Assembly: GCF_037975245.1 (NCBI RefSeq)
Contig: NC_092577.1
Coordinates: 27,589,398 to 27,653,397 of the forward strand
DNA length: 64,000 nucleotides
Source of the DNA: Apostichopus japonicus
Taxonomy: Eukaryota; Echinodermata; Holothuroidea; Aspidochirotida; Stichopodidae
Direction: 5' to 3'
In this document: positions 44,903 to 58,700 of the stretch, piece after piece
How positions within the stretch are numbered: position 1 is the stretch's first letter
How the letters are laid out: each line of letters starts with the position of its first letter
The notes under the pieces: generated by a model
Databases searched by the model: none
What the model was told of the DNA's origin: nothing
Seen by the model: the letters and a program-made list of their open reading frames with translations, nothing else
Position numbers and translations under genes: made by a program

Positions 44903-45654
44903 AGAGTCTTTCACTTTAAAAAGAGTTGGTGTTGGATGGTGGTAGAATTATTCTGTCTTCAAATGACAAGTTAAACTTGCAGACCTCTTTTCTACTTTAA
45001 GGAAAATAAGAAATAATTAAATAATTGCAATGCTAAGTCTGCAAATACAGAAAGTTCAGTTGAGGTCAAAACCTTGAATTTCAAAGTATTCTTTGTCAAT
45101 TTTTGCAGTCATTTCGTAACGGCAGACACAGCTTAATGTACATTCCATTGCAGAATGTTTGTATCATAGATGTCCCTTTAGTCCATTTTATGTTTTTCGA
45201 AAAACAAAATCAAATATCACCAATGAAGAAGCTGGCTACCTCAATGTCAATGCTGAAAGAGGCTTTAATTAGGAGGAGACTATTTAGGGATGAATCAACT
45301 ATGTCAGATAGTTCCCTGTTTATTTGTGCTGGATGAAACTTTCACTAATATTTTTCCTGTTAACATGTCTAACTCCATTGATGGATGAAGGTGTGTTGGT
45401 ATAGGTTCAGCTGCTTATAGCCGAGGGTAAAACTCAGTCAACTAGCTCACATGATGATTCCGTCCACTAAGAGTAAATAGTGGCTACTGGTCAGTAGTTT
45501 CCTACACTCAAGTGCCTTTAACAGAATGTAATTACTATAATCATGTGGAAAACATCAAATCACACACTGATGGAGCCTTCATGATCAATAACCATCAAAT
45601 ATTTCCAGTTGAATAAAATCTCCAATAAATCTGCAAGTTTGCTTTGAGTTTGCA
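44903..45654 (+). other. TXNDC5 3' UTR and possible polyadenylation signals
   Basis: AATAAA occurs at 45612-45617 and 45624-45629, about 720 bp after the stop, and is the best nearby candidate for 3' end formation. No other gene was recognised; the 77-codon ORF at 45103 is unassigned. Confidence 0.45.
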
Positions 45655-45755
45655 CCATATACACATCAACTGATCACTAAAAACCAGTCTTGTAGTACTC
45701 AAAAGGTACACATCAGCTGATCACTAAAAACCACTGTTGTAGTACTCAAAAAGTA
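45655..45755. repeat. Two tandem copies of a roughly 52-bp unit
   Basis: ACACATCAACTGATCACTAA and ACACATCAGCTGATCACTAA each precede AAACCA and TTGTAGTACTCAAAA. A GTACTT/AGTACT-rich stretch follows to about 45900. Confidence 0.7.
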
Positions 45756-46679
45756 CTTGCGTAACTTTTCAAGTACTCAGTACTCACATTGGGTGAAGAG
45801 TACTAGGATGTCAAAGAACTGGTACTCATCATTTAGTACTAGCACTCGGATACTAAAGTACTTGCAATTGTACTTTATTTGAAGTACTTGGTACTCAATT
45901 AGGATAAGTTATTAAGAGGTTCTTATGTGGAAAAAAAAGTTGTTTAAAACTGACATTACATCAGGAAGCCGCATAAGTGTTCAATCCTTTTGGCGTTGCG
46001 TTGTATTTCTCTATAAATATACTAAACGCATGTGTTTCCACTCTAGCTGGCCTAAAATATTAGCAAGTACCTTAGGTACAGGTTATAAGTAGAGCTAATG
46101 CTTTTTCAGTCCTCCTCCACCACCTTGTTTTATCTTGACTCTGTACTACTCCTCTTTTATTGTTTTGGAAATATACTCAAACTCAAACATTATGAATGCA
46201 TGAGTGATGTATGTTGCTACAATATGGAATAATTGATACCATTATGATATCTAGTATTTATTAGTCTGACATTCCCTGTGTACAACTCTAGAAGTTATTT
46301 GCTGCTGCCAATTTGTCATTCCAATATCAAAATGAGATTATGAATTTGATAAACAAACTCCAAACAATATCATCACATTCAAACATTCAGGAAATGTTAT
46401 ATGCTAGGTTCTTGTACATCGAGTAATTAATTAGGACTCAAAGAGAATTTGGATGGAAAAGTACCAGAGGAAAAAATTCTCATACTCAGATTATGTAATG
46501 TTGTAAACAAACATTGGTTACTCGGATCCCTAAAAGCAGTGCTTGGACTTTGGTACTCTGAACCTCAAATACTCAAAAGGACTTGGTACTCAGATCAAAG
46601 TTCTAGAGTACAACACTGCCAAAGGCCCCCCTCACAAAAACACTTAGCGCTGAAAAATCTTTATTTCTACGGTACGTGG

Positions 46680-47240
46680 TAAATGCATTTGATTCTAGTA
46701 TCATTGCAGCCATAACACCACTTTGTGGACAGCATATTTGATACCTAATATTAGCTGGCCATAACTGGAATTTGATGTTATATGATACTCTTATCAATGC
46801 AGTGCTACTATGTGTGGAGGAAATATTTGATACTAGTATCATTGAAGCCATAACACCACTATGTGGACAGCATATTGATACCTAGTATCAGTTGGCCATA
46901 ACTGGTATTTGATGTTATATGATGCTCTTATCAATGCAGTGCTACTGTATGTGGAAAATGCATTCGATTTTAGAATCATTGCAGCCATTTCACAGTGCTA
47001 TGTGTAGCAGGCATTTGATGATATACATCATGTTGTCATGACAATGTCATTTTAAGGATGTATGTGATATTGAGAGCTATGTGGTGGATGTATTTGATAC
47101 TAGTATCATAATAAAATGTTATTTTAAGGATTTATTTGATATTGATAGCTATGTGGTGGATGTATTTGATACTAGTATCAACACAACCATAACACAGCTT
47201 TGTGGAGGCGGTATTTGTCACTAGTATTGGATCAGCCATG
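46680..47240. repeat. Degenerate tandem repeat, unit about 142 bp
   Basis: TAGTATCATTGxAGCCATAA, ACACCACTxTGTGGACAGCA, GGCCATAACTGG and TATCAATGCAGTGCTACT recur about 142 bp apart (46695 and 46837), followed by more decayed copies with TGTGGTGGATGTATTTGATA twice near 47080 and 47150. Non-coding. Confidence 0.65.
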
Positions 47241-47924
47241 GCAGCTATGAATTACCACTGCATGGAACTGTAATGTACACAGTGTATTTGTAGTTATTGG
47301 TAAATATTGGTAAGTGTCAAGGAAGTCATAACACTGCTCTGTGGGGGTGATATATGTAAGTTGCAATATCTTGCTTGGTGCTACATCTTGCTGTTAGCAA
47401 CATAAAAATTAAAACAATGAATGGTAATTGCTGGTGCTAATTAGGACATTAGTTTTAGTAGAGCAATGCAGGTAAGCAGAAATGAAAACAAGAAGTGAAT
47501 CCTTTCTTTTATAGTTTTGCAATGTTTTACAAAGTTTGCAGGTACAGGGATTCAGTTTATATCCTATTTTGTATTACATATGAAACATTGAAGAACACAA
47601 ATTCAAACTTGAATTTATACGTCTGAGGACTTAAACATCGAATTTGGGTAAACCTATTTGGCTAGATCAATGGTGTTCTAGTAAACTTTTCATTTATTAT
47701 AAAATTAATTTGCCAGAATGCTATCAAGAAATTGCAATAAATATAATGCTGGGTATTGACATCATCTTGATTGGTTGCTCTTTTCACTAGACCTTATCTG
47801 TCCTTCCCTATCCCTCCTCCAACATCCCTCGTTACCATTCACTACCAAATCCAAGAGGACCGTAAGTTACGAGTGGTAAATATGGTGAGAATTATCTTAC
47901 AACAGTCAAGGCAGAGAATTATTT
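47241..47924. other. Intergenic, nothing recognised
   Basis: AT-rich with no exon, RNA or repeat signal that I can support. Confidence 0.45.
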
Positions 47925-47932
47925 CTAAGATT

Positions 47933-48307
47933 CAGTGGCGGAGCTAGGGGTATTGGTCAGGGTGGGCGAGAATGGTCTGTAGGGGCGCTTTCAACACTAT
48001 CTAAGCGGAGCACCACCACAGGTTGGCGCGTAGCGTACAGAAATTTTTTGAGTAAAGATATACTCCCTTGATCGCCGGAAATGACGCTTTCCGGGCCTTG
48101 CTTATTTGCAGATAAACGAAGAATAAATGGGTGTCATCGCCAACAAAATGTGACAAATGTCAATAGGTAGATGAGAGCACAATAAAAAAGTAAATAATCG
48201 CGAATAAGTGAAAAGTGGTTCAAAGCTGAAAAGGGCGCCAGCAGTCCATTTGAGTCCGTCAGGGGGGGCATCCGCCCCCCCCTGACTGTATGGACACTCT
48301 GCCACTG
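47933..48307 (+). mobile_element. hAT-like MITE, 375 bp, left of the 66-bp array
   Basis: Terminal repeats are CAGTGGCGGAG and CTCTGCCACTG. The flanking octamers CTAAGATT (47925-47932) and CTAAGATG (48308-48315) match at 7 of 8. The interior core AGCACCACCACAGGTTGGCG and GATCGCCGGAAATGACGCTT is shared with the 28827 element. An inverted copy is at 54381-54745. Confidence 0.88.
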
Positions 48308-48329
48308 CTAAGATGAAATATAGCATACA

Positions 48330-51300
48330 TGGTCTATGTGGTGGAGATGGGCAGGTATTGAGGAGACAACACAAATAACCACAACTTCTAAAGTATGGGT
48401 ATGTGGTGAAGATGGGCAGGTATTGAGGAAACAAATAACAACCACTTCTAAAGTATGGGGTATGTGGTGGAGATTGGCAGGTATTGAGGAGGCAACACAA
48501 ATAACAACCACTTCTAAAGTATGTGGTGGAGATGGGCAGGTATTGAGGGAACAACACAAATAACATCCACTTCTAAAGTATGGGCTATGTGGTGGAGATT
48601 GGCAGGTATTGAGGAGGCAACACAAATAACAACTACTTCTAAAGTATGGGGTATGTGGTGGAGATGGGCAGGTATTGAGGAAACAACACAAATAACAACC
48701 ACTTCTAAAGTATGGGGTATGTGGTGGAGATGGGCAGGTTTTGAGGAGGCAACACAACTAACCACCACTTCTCAAGTATGGGGTATGTGGTGGATATGGG
48801 CAGGTATTGAGGAGGCAACACAATTAACCACCAAATCTCAAGTATGGGGTATGTGGTGGATATGGGCAGGTATTGAGGAGACAACACAAATAACAACCAC
48901 TTCTAAAGTATGGGGTATGTGGTGGATATGGGCAGGTATTGAGGAGACAACACAAATAACCACCACTTCTAAAGTATGGGGTATGTGGTGGAGATGGGCA
49001 GGTATTGAGGAGACAACACAAATAACAACCACTTCTAAAGTATGGGGTATGTGGTGGATATGGGCAGGTATTGAGGAGACAACACAAATAACCACCACTT
49101 CTAAAGTATGGGGTATGTGGTGGAGATGGGCAGGTATTGAGGAAACAACACAAATAACAACCTCTTCTAAAGTATGGGGTATGTGGTGGAGATGAGTAGG
49201 TGTTGAGGAAACAACACAAATAGCAACCACTTCTAAAGTATGGGGTATGTGGTGGATATGGGCAGGTATTGAGGATACAACACAATTAACCACCACTTCT
49301 CAAGTATGGGGTATGTGGTGGAGATGGGCAGGTATTGAGGAGACAACACAAATAACCACCACTTCTCAAGTATGGGGTATGTGGTGGAGATGGGCAGGTT
49401 TTGAGGAGGCAACACAAATAACAACCACTTCTAAAGTGTGGGGTATGTGGTGGAGATTGGCAGGTATTGAGGAGACAACACAAATAACAACCACTTCTAA
49501 AGTATGGGCTATGTGGTGGAGATGGGCAGGTTTTGAGGAGGCAACACAATTAACCACCACTTCTCAAGTATGGGGTATGTGGTGGATATGGGCAGGTATT
49601 GAGGAGACAACACAAATAACAACCACTTCTAAAGTATGGGGTATGTGGTGGAGATGAGTATGTATTGAGGAAACAACACAAATAACAACCACTTCTAAAG
49701 TATGGGGTATGTGGTGGATATGGGCAGGTATTGAGGAGACAACACAAATAACCACCACTTCTAAAGTATGGGGTATGTGGTGGAGATGGGCAGGTATTGA
49801 GGAGACAACACAAATAACAACCTCTTCTAAAGTATGGGGTATGTGGTGGAGATGAGTAAGTGTTGAGGAAACAACACAAATAGCAACCATTTCTAAAGTA
49901 TGGGGTATGTGGTGGATATGGGCAGGTATTGAGGAGACAACACAATTAACCACCACTTCTCAAGTATGGGGTATGTGGTGGAGATGGGCAGGTATTGAGG
50001 AGACAACACAAATAACCACCACTTCTCAAGTATGGGGTATGTGGTGGAGATTGGCAGGTTTTGAGGAGGCAACACAAATAACAACCACTTCTAAAGTGTG
50101 GGGTATGTGGTGGAGATTGGCAGGTATTGAGGAGACAACACAAATAACAACCACTTCTAAAGTATGGGGTATGTGGTGGAGATGAGTAGGTATTGAGGAA
50201 ACAACACAAATAACAACCACTTCTAAAGTATGGGCTATGTGGTGGAGATTGGCAGGTATTGAGGAGGCAACACAAATAACAACTACTTCTAAAGTATGGG
50301 GTATGTGGTGGAGATGTGCAGGTATTGAGGAAACAACACAAATAACAACCACTTCTAAAGTATGGGGTATGTGGTGGAGATGGGCAGGTTTTGAGGAGGC
50401 AACACAATTAACCACCACTTCTCAAGTATGGGGTATGTGGTGGACATGGGCAGGTATTGAGGAGACAACACAAATAACAACCACTTCTAAAGTATGGGGT
50501 ATGTGGTGGAGATGAGTAGGTATTGAGGAAACAACACAAATAACAACCATTTCTAAAGTATGGGGTATGTGGTGGATATGGGCAGGTATTGAGGAGACAA
50601 CACAATTAACCACCACTTCTCAAGTATGGGGTATGTGGTGGAGATGGGCAGGTATTGAGGAGACAACACAAATAACCACCACTTCTCAAGTATGGGGTAT
50701 GTGGTGGAGATGGGCAGGTTTTGAGGAGGCAACACAAATAACAACCACTTCTAAAGTGTGGGGTATGTGGTGGAGATTGGCAGGTATTGAGGAGACAACA
50801 CAAATAACAACCACTTCTAAAGTATGGGGTATGTGGTGGAGATGAGTAGGTATTGAGGAAACAACACAAATAACAACCACTTCTAAAGTATGGGCTATGT
50901 GGTGGAGATTGGCAGGTATTGAGGAGGCAACACAAATAACAACTACTTCTAAAGTATGGGGTATGTGGTGGAGATGTGCAGGTATTGAGGAAACAACACA
51001 AATAACAACCACTTCTAAAGTATGGGGTATGTGGTGGAGATGGGCAGGTTTTGAGGAGGCAACACAATTAACCACCACTTCTCAAGTATGGGGTATGTGG
51101 TGGACATGGGCAGGTATTGAGGAGACAACACAAATAACAACCACTTCTAAAGTATGGGGTATGTGGTGGAGATGAGTAGGTATTGAGGAAACAACACAAA
51201 TAACAACCACTTCTAAAGTATGGGGTATGTGGTGGATATGGGCAGGTATTGAGGAGACAACACAAATAACCACCACTTCTAAAGTATGGGGTATGTGGTG

Positions 51301-53168
51301 GAGATGGGCAGGTATTGAGGAGACAACACAAATAACAACCACTTCTAAAGTATGGGGTATGTGGTGGATATGGGCAGGTATTGAGGAGGCAACACAAATA
51401 ACAACTACTTCTAAAGTATGGGGTATGTGGTGGAGATGGGCAGGTATTGAGGAAACAACACAAATAACAACCACTTCTAAAGTATGGGGTATGTGGTGGA
51501 GATGGGCAGGTTTTGAGGAGGCAACACAATTAACCACCACTTCTCAAGTATGGGGTATGTGGTGGACATGGGCAGGTATTGAGGAGACAACACAAATAAC
51601 AACCACTTCTAAAGTATGGGGTATGTGGTGGAGATGAGTAGGTATTGAGGAAACAACACAAATAACCACCACTTCTAAAGTATGGGGTATGTGGTGGATA
51701 TGGGCAGGTATTGAGGAGACAACACACATAACCACCACTTCTAAAGTATGGGGTATGTGGTGGAGATGGGCAGGTATTGAGGAGACAACACAAATAACAA
51801 CCTCTTCTAAAGTATGGGGTATGTGGTGGAGATGAGTAGGTGTTGAGGAAACAACACAAATAGCAACCACTTCTAAAGTATGGGGTATGTGGTGGAGATT
51901 GGCAGGTATTGAGGAGACAGCACAAATAACAACCACTTCTAAAGTATGGGGTATGTGGTGGAGATTGGCAGGTATTGAGGAGACAACACAAATAACCACC
52001 ACTTCTCAAGTATGGGGTATGTGGTGGAGATGGGCAGGTTTTGAGGAGGCAACACAAATAACAACCACTTCTAAAGTGTGGGGTATGTGGTGGATATGGG
52101 CAGGTATTGAGGAGACAACAGAATAACCACCACTTCTAAAGTATGGGGTATGTGGTGGAGATGGGCAGGTATTGAGGAGACAACACAAATAACAACCACT
52201 TCTAAAGTATGGGGTATGTGGTGGAGATGGGCAGGTATTGAGGAGACAACACAAATACTGTACTGTAACAACCACTTCTAAAGTATGGGGTACATGGTGG
52301 AGATGCATGGGCAGGTATTGAGGAAACAACACAAATAACAACCACTTTTAAAGTATGGGGTATGTGGTGGATATGGGCAGGTATTGAGGAGACAACACAA
52401 ATAACAACCACTTCTAAAGTATGGGGTATGTGGTGGAGATGGGCAGGTATTGAGGAGACAACACAAATAAAGACCACTTCTCAAGTATGGGGTATGTGGT
52501 GGAGATGGGCAGGTATTGAGGAGACAACACAAATAACAACCACTTCTAAAGTATGGGGTATGTGGTGGAGATGGGCAGGTATTGAGGAGACAACACAAAT
52601 AACAACCACTTCTAAAGTATGGGGTATGTGGTGGAGATGGGCAGGTATTGATGAAACAACACAAATAACAACCACTTCTAAAGTATGGGGTACGTGGTGG
52701 AGATGTATGGGCAGGTATTGAGGAAACAACACAAATAACAACCACTTTTAAAGTATGGGGTATGTGGTGGAGATGGGCAGGTATTGAGGAAACATCACAA
52801 ATGACAACCACTTCTAAAGTATGGGGTAAGTGGTGGAGATGGGCAGGACTTGAGGAGATAACACAAATACTGTACTGTAAAAACCACTTCTAAAGTATGG
52901 GGTACGTGGTGGAGATGTGCAGGTATTGAGGAAACAACACAAATAACAACCACTTCTAAAGTATGGGGTACGTGGTGGAGATGCATGGGCAGGTATTGAG
53001 GAAACAACACAAATAACAACCACTTTTAAAGTATGGGGTATGTGGTGGAGATGAGTAGGTATTGAGGAAACAACACAAATAACAACCACTTCTAAAGTAT
53101 GGGGTATGTGGTGGAGATGGGCAGGTATTGAGGAAACAACACAAATAACAACCACTTCTAAAGTATGG
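48330..53168 (+). repeat. 66-bp minisatellite, about 73 copies, with 660-bp higher-order period
   Basis: Each unit has ATGTGGTGGAGATGGGCAGG, TATTGAGGAGACAACACAAA and TAACAACCACTTCTAAAGTA. Variants (GATATGGGC, CACAATTAACCACC, TTTTGAGGAGGCA, GATGAGTAGG) recur in a fixed order every ten units: for example the pattern at 49247 recurs at 49907 and 50567, and that at 50237 recurs at 50897. The right-hand third has more divergent units with insertions such as TACTGTACTGTAA. Because 66 is divisible by three, long open frames in several phases cross the array; none has a start context or other gene feature. Confidence 0.96.
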
Positions 53169-53261
53169 CCATCACATGTTCCTTCACATTACATGAATAA
53201 CTTCTTAAATTTGGGTGTGAATAATATTATCCTGTGCAGCGCTGCAACATAGGGTTTCCTT

Positions 53262-53640
53262 AGCAGTAGACCAACACTGATGTTAACTTGACTCATTGAT
53301 TGTTTCTTGGCAGCAGACCAATCCTGATTTGAAATTTATTCATTGATTGTTTCTCAGCAGCAGACCAACACTGATTTTAACTTTACTCATTGTTTCTTGG
53401 CAGCAGACCAATCCTGATTTGAAATTTATTCATTGATTGTTTCTCAGCAGCAGACCAACACTGATTTTAACTTTACTCATTGTTTCTTGGCAGCAGACCA
53501 ATCCTGATTTGAACTTTACTCATTGATTGTTTCTTAGCAGTAGACCAACACTGATTTTAACCTTATTCATTGACTGTTTCTTAGCAGCAGAACAACACTG
53601 ATTTTAAGTTTACTCATTGATTGTTTCTACTCTTTTGCTG
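53262..53640 (+). repeat. Tandem repeat of about 40-46 bp, eight or nine copies
   Basis: TTGTTTCTTGGCAGCAGACC, then AATCCTGATTTGAA or AACACTGATTTTAA, then TTTACTCATTGA, alternates in two sequence types, giving a dimeric pattern. It directly follows the 66-bp array but is unrelated to it. Confidence 0.8.
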
Positions 53641-54372
53641 GTGCAAATGAGCCAGACTAGTTTTGAGCCCTGATGATCATGTGTGTGAATGTTATTTCAC
53701 AGAATGTAAAATGTCACTATTCTTGCCACAATATTTTATTACATATCACTTGTCATAAATTATGTTCCCTCCTGGAAGATAGGGTAAAAGACCCTCCTTT
53801 ACACGCAAAACAACTAAAAAGAGACACCAATTTTAGATGAGTACTGCTACATATAGTTTATTAACTGACTCTCTGACTTCAAGGTAAAATTACTTCAGAA
53901 ATCTGAAATGAAAACTGGAACTGTAATGTATGTTAATGACAAATGTTAATGAATGAGATTCAAACTTCAAGGTTGTTATAATAGTTAGGTGGGACGGTCA
54001 GAGAATTAAGTGGGGCAGTCAGAGAATAAAGATGGCCGACAGCCAGTAGACCAGAATAAACAGAATCCTATTCATTCACATACATCAGGTCAATAAGAAA
54101 AACACAGCACAAACAAAATTAAACAAATACACTACATTTCCCTAGTACTAGCTACCTTTCTTCAACAAGAAATAGTTACAGTTAGTTTAATTTATGCACA
54201 CTGCATCACAACAAGGACGGTGTACACCCAGGTCAGAGGTCACTGGAATGTTACTATGGGCAGTTGTTTATGCTCTGCCGGCCTAGGAGATTGTCTATAG
54301 GTGTCTTTAAGGGATACTTCCCTGACATCATACACACACAAAAATTCCAGTGTTTGACTACAATAGAGGGTT
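53641..54372. other. Intergenic, nothing recognised
   Basis: AT-rich DNA with no supportable gene or repeat. Confidence 0.45.
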
Positions 54373-54380
54373 CTTGAACT

Positions 54381-54745
54381 CAGTGGCGGAGTGTCCATAC
54401 AGTCAGGGGGGGCGGGGGAATGACAGACTCAAATGGACTGCTGGCGCCCTTTTCAGCTTTTTACCACTTTTTACTTATTCGCGATTATTGACTTTTTTAT
54501 TGCGCTCTCATCTACCTATTGACATCTGTCACATTTTTTTGGCGATGACACCTACTTATTTGCAAATTATGTGCAAATTAGCCAGGCCCTGAAAGGGTCA
54601 TTTCCGGCGATCTAGGGAGTATCTTTACTCAAAGTATTTGTACGCTCCGCGCCAACCCATGGTGGTGCTCCGCTTAGATAGTGTCGGAAGCGCCCATACA
54701 GACCATTCTCGCCCCCCTTGACCAATACCCCTAGCTCCGCCACTG
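54381..54745 (-). mobile_element. hAT-like MITE, inverted copy of 47933-48307
   Basis: It begins CAGTGGCGGAG and ends CTCCGCCACTG. The octamers CTTGAACT (54373-54380) and CTTGTACT (54746-54753) match at 7 of 8. Its reverse complement aligns along the whole length with the copy left of the minisatellite. The two copies therefore inserted separately, each with its own target duplication. Confidence 0.88.
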
Positions 54746-54753
54746 CTTGTACT

Positions 54754-55726
54754 AATATTGGATCTAAAAATAAAGTATGAAGTTAATCCAGGCTATACTT
54801 TGGATGTTATTCTACAGCTTACCAGTTTCATGAAACTTTAATTCAATATGTGTACTGAAGATGCACACAATTTCATGGGTGCTCCACAGTTACTCCCTTT
54901 GCTGTGCGATTAATATCCAGGTCATGATGTGAGAGGGGTTGGGGCAGAGAGGAGGGGGTGTGGTTTGCTTTACCAACAATGAGTACCTCCCATGACAATT
55001 ATACAATGCCTTATTTATGACACAACCCTAAAAATACCCACGAAAGTTCCAAAAGACAAGAAGGTGTTGCCTTATCCAAGCTCTGAAATAAATTATGCAC
55101 AATCTTAGTTTTCTGTTGTCATAAAATCATAATCTTGTGTCCTTTACACCCAATTATGTTTTCTAGCTTAAATATTCAGCTGATTTAGGTTATTGACAAA
55201 AAGTTAAGTTTCATAAACTTTGTCCTTAGAATATGTTTATGATTAATGGAATCATATTAAAACGATCAGGCAGATGTTTACAAATGGAGATGAAGGACTA
55301 GTTCTTTGGAGGAGTGTGTGTGTTGCTGCTTGTTATATCTTCGTTGGTGAAATGACAACATGATTGATTGGTTAAACATCCTCAATATTACAGCTCACTG
55401 TCGGGAGTTTCAACAAGATTCATAAAATACATGATACTCTAGATATTAATTTTCAGCCATATTTACCAACGAGGCCAGGTAACTATAGAGATTGCTAGCT
55501 TAGCAGATTCATTCAAAACTTTTTGAGTTGATTCATTGTCAACAGATAATGCAGAAAGTGAATTCTTCAGGGTAATCATCAAGCGCCAGTCAAAAGGTTT
55601 GTGAACCAAATAACTTGAGCAGGATAAGGGTGAACATCCCCCTAAAGTAGATACTGAGAGGTCGGAGTTATATATCAAAAGAAGCAGTTTCTCCAACTCT
55701 GTGATAAGATACAGTGGCTGCAACAG
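54754..55726. other. 3' flank of GULO
   Basis: Downstream of the GULO stop on the minus strand, so partly 3' UTR. The 86-codon ORF at 55463-55723 matches nothing known. No clear polyadenylation signal was chosen. Confidence 0.4.
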
Positions 55727-58700
55727 TTAATTATCCTTTTTAGAATGATTGATATCAAATATTCTCTCAAGATGCTTATTCAGGAACATTCCACTTGGAT
55801 CCAGTTTTTCTCTTATGGCACAAAATTTACCCCACTCTGGATACATTTTGCAAAAGTCCTTCCCAGTGACACCATGATCCTGCAAAGATGAAAAGAAATG
55901 ATAAAGGCATTGAAGACTTGCCCCAAACCGCTTGCAGCCATCTGAAAAAGTTAACTATCCGTTGCTTGCAAGTGACGTTTTGTTCGTGTCGCTACAAAAT
56001 GCAGACAGTACAGTAATGAAACGTGATACCTTGTTAACTTTAGCTGGACCTGAGATGTCCACTATGGTGGTGTCTAACACTTCTTTTACACCTCATTCGA
56101 AACTAGGCCAGATTACCGCCATTAGACGTTTCTTTTTGCGCAAGTCTTCACACCCTTTAAGTCACCTCATTGAATGTCTTTAATAAGTATTCTGTCAGCA
56201 ATGAAATTAATATAACATCGAATGGTACAAGATCGAACCGAGAGCCCTAAGTACAGCACAGAGTGACCGTTGGTTTACATCAAATTAACCAGAGGGAAAC
56301 CCCTCCCAGTGGTTACTAGCCTTTAAATACACATGCAGCACAAGAGTAGTTTGCAAGCTAATATCGCTGGCTGAAGTTCATACTACAGATGGAGAGCAGT
56401 ATACTCTAAACAGAGTCAGTGCTTACATGGTTTCATGACAGGAATTGTGTGGCATAATACCACAACAATGAAAGAAAGACAGAGGGACATTGTTTGATTG
56501 ATCATTTATTTTGCATGCTCACTCTAGCAACAAAGAGCTGAATTTGCATTTGTAATAGTTGACCTGATAAAATCCATTGATATTTTGACCTCTGCTGACC
56601 CCAAATGACCTTTGACCTCCACTCCCCCAAAAAAAGGGTTCTTGTACACACTATAACAAAGACATATGCCAAATATGAGCTCGGATATCACGTTTACAAG
56701 GTTTGTTTATAAGGCATAACAGAGTGTGTTGACCCCAAATGACCTCTGACCTCCACCTAAAACAATACAGTTCTTGTACTCATTATAGAGAAGCCACATC
56801 CAGAATACTAGAGCCATTCAAGTTTCCTACCTGGAGATATCCTGTTTACAAGGATTTCAAGTTTAGACCTCTTGTGACATTGAGTTCTGACAATGAGCTC
56901 TGACCTACATGAAATTGTGTTAAAACTTAACACCGCATAAAGCTATTTACCATGCATATATGAACTCCTTGATATTCAGGTTCTGGAGATACAGCAGTTT
57001 TGAGATTTCACATTTTGCCATCTGCTTCCTCCAATGACCTTTGACCTCCACTCAAAACACAAAGGGTTCTTTAACTCATTATGGGGAAGCAACATGCCAA
57101 ATATGAGAACTGCAGAGGTTACCTATGTTGAGATATCGTGTTTACAAGCTAGGGCATCCCATAGACAAATACGCACACACATGCATACACACAAACGCCA
57201 ACTTGACTGCACAGGTTACTTGCCTGCCTACGGCAAGTAACCAAAATCATATTTGCAAATCTTTGCATTTGAATATTTTAGAAAAGTTCAGGAACCTTGA
57301 CATAAGCTATGCTTATTAAATAGTCAAGACACCTAATGAGAAAAGAATAACGGAAAGACAGACAGAGACATACCCCAATCCCCTTCGCTCCCCCCAACCC
57401 CCCACCCACTCCCAATAACTTAAAAGGGGCTAGTTTATATCATGATGCAGTAAGTCAGTTTAGCTTTCCTTGAAATTAATTTAGTGAAGAAGAAATCTGC
57501 ATATGATAGTCCTTTGTAATTCCAGTAGGTAGAGCCACAAAAGTGTACAGTCATAGTTTATACAGAGTAAACATATTTACAAGGTTTTCACAAGTGACCT
57601 TTTGGCCTCCACAAAAACAATATGTTAATTTTAGGCTACTTACTTAGTAAATCAACTTAGTGACCAAGCTGAACACATCTAATTCTTGTGCAACCAACTT
57701 AGCCAGAAAAAAAAAAACTAATTTAAGGGTAAACTAAGTAGTATTTTTTTGTATTGTATATCGTCATTTGTGGACCATCGAGGTCTTTTGATTTCATGTA
57801 ATAGAAAAGCAGAGGGAGTAAATTTCAGCCAATTTGAGTGTTCTTTTTTGTTAACCCCATTTAGGTCCCTTATGTTATGGGATCATTTAACTCTCGGCCT
57901 GACCCACCCGTGACACATACGACCCTTATGTTGTGGGGTCATTCACCCTGTGACAGAGGGTGTGATGCTTTTATCAACTGCAATTACATTTCGAACACAG
58001 GATAGTTGGCATTTGTTGGCAAACCAAATGCTGAATGCTTAACATATGCTGAATATTAAGATTGCATATACATACCTTAGCCCAGTGAGGGCGCCCTCCC
58101 GCTTTCTTCACAATGTCTTGAAACAAATTCCAATAGCTATCATTCGATGAATTGATACCGTAAGGCCTAAAGAGAGGAAAGGAAACTGTTACTATCAATC
58201 CATAGCCTTAATTCATTACACCACTAAGAATCAATATCAAACTGTGATTGTCCTTCCCTCCAACTTCAAACAATAACACAAAGCCAGAAGGCTTAGTGAT
58301 TCCTTGCCTGATAAGCTTCTATATGGAATAATCTGATTGGATAGAGCAACTCAGGAAAATGTGTCCTAAAGTCAAGTACCAGAACATCAGAAAAGAGTTC
58401 CAGATAACTTGATAATTGCATAACTTGACCATTGCAAATATAATTAGCTTTATTGTTGGAACACTTTGGGATCTGGTGAACTCAATTGACCGTTGCTAAA
58501 ATAGGGTTCTTGCACAAATTAAGGTGCATCCACATATCAAATATATCAGAAAGTAATTGCTTTAAAGTTATTGTGTTTATAAAGATTGCAGACTTCTGTT
58601 GACCTCAAGTGACCTTTGACTTCCACAGATAAAAAAAATATGGTTCTTCTATTCAATAAGGTGCATCCATCTATTACATATGGAGCTCATCCAACCTCTA

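Noticed and set aside
48102-53155. Dozens of ORFs, including a 224-codon Trp-rich frame
   Set aside because: The period of 66 gives open frames in several phases; no conserved start, no splice sites, and both strands are equally open.
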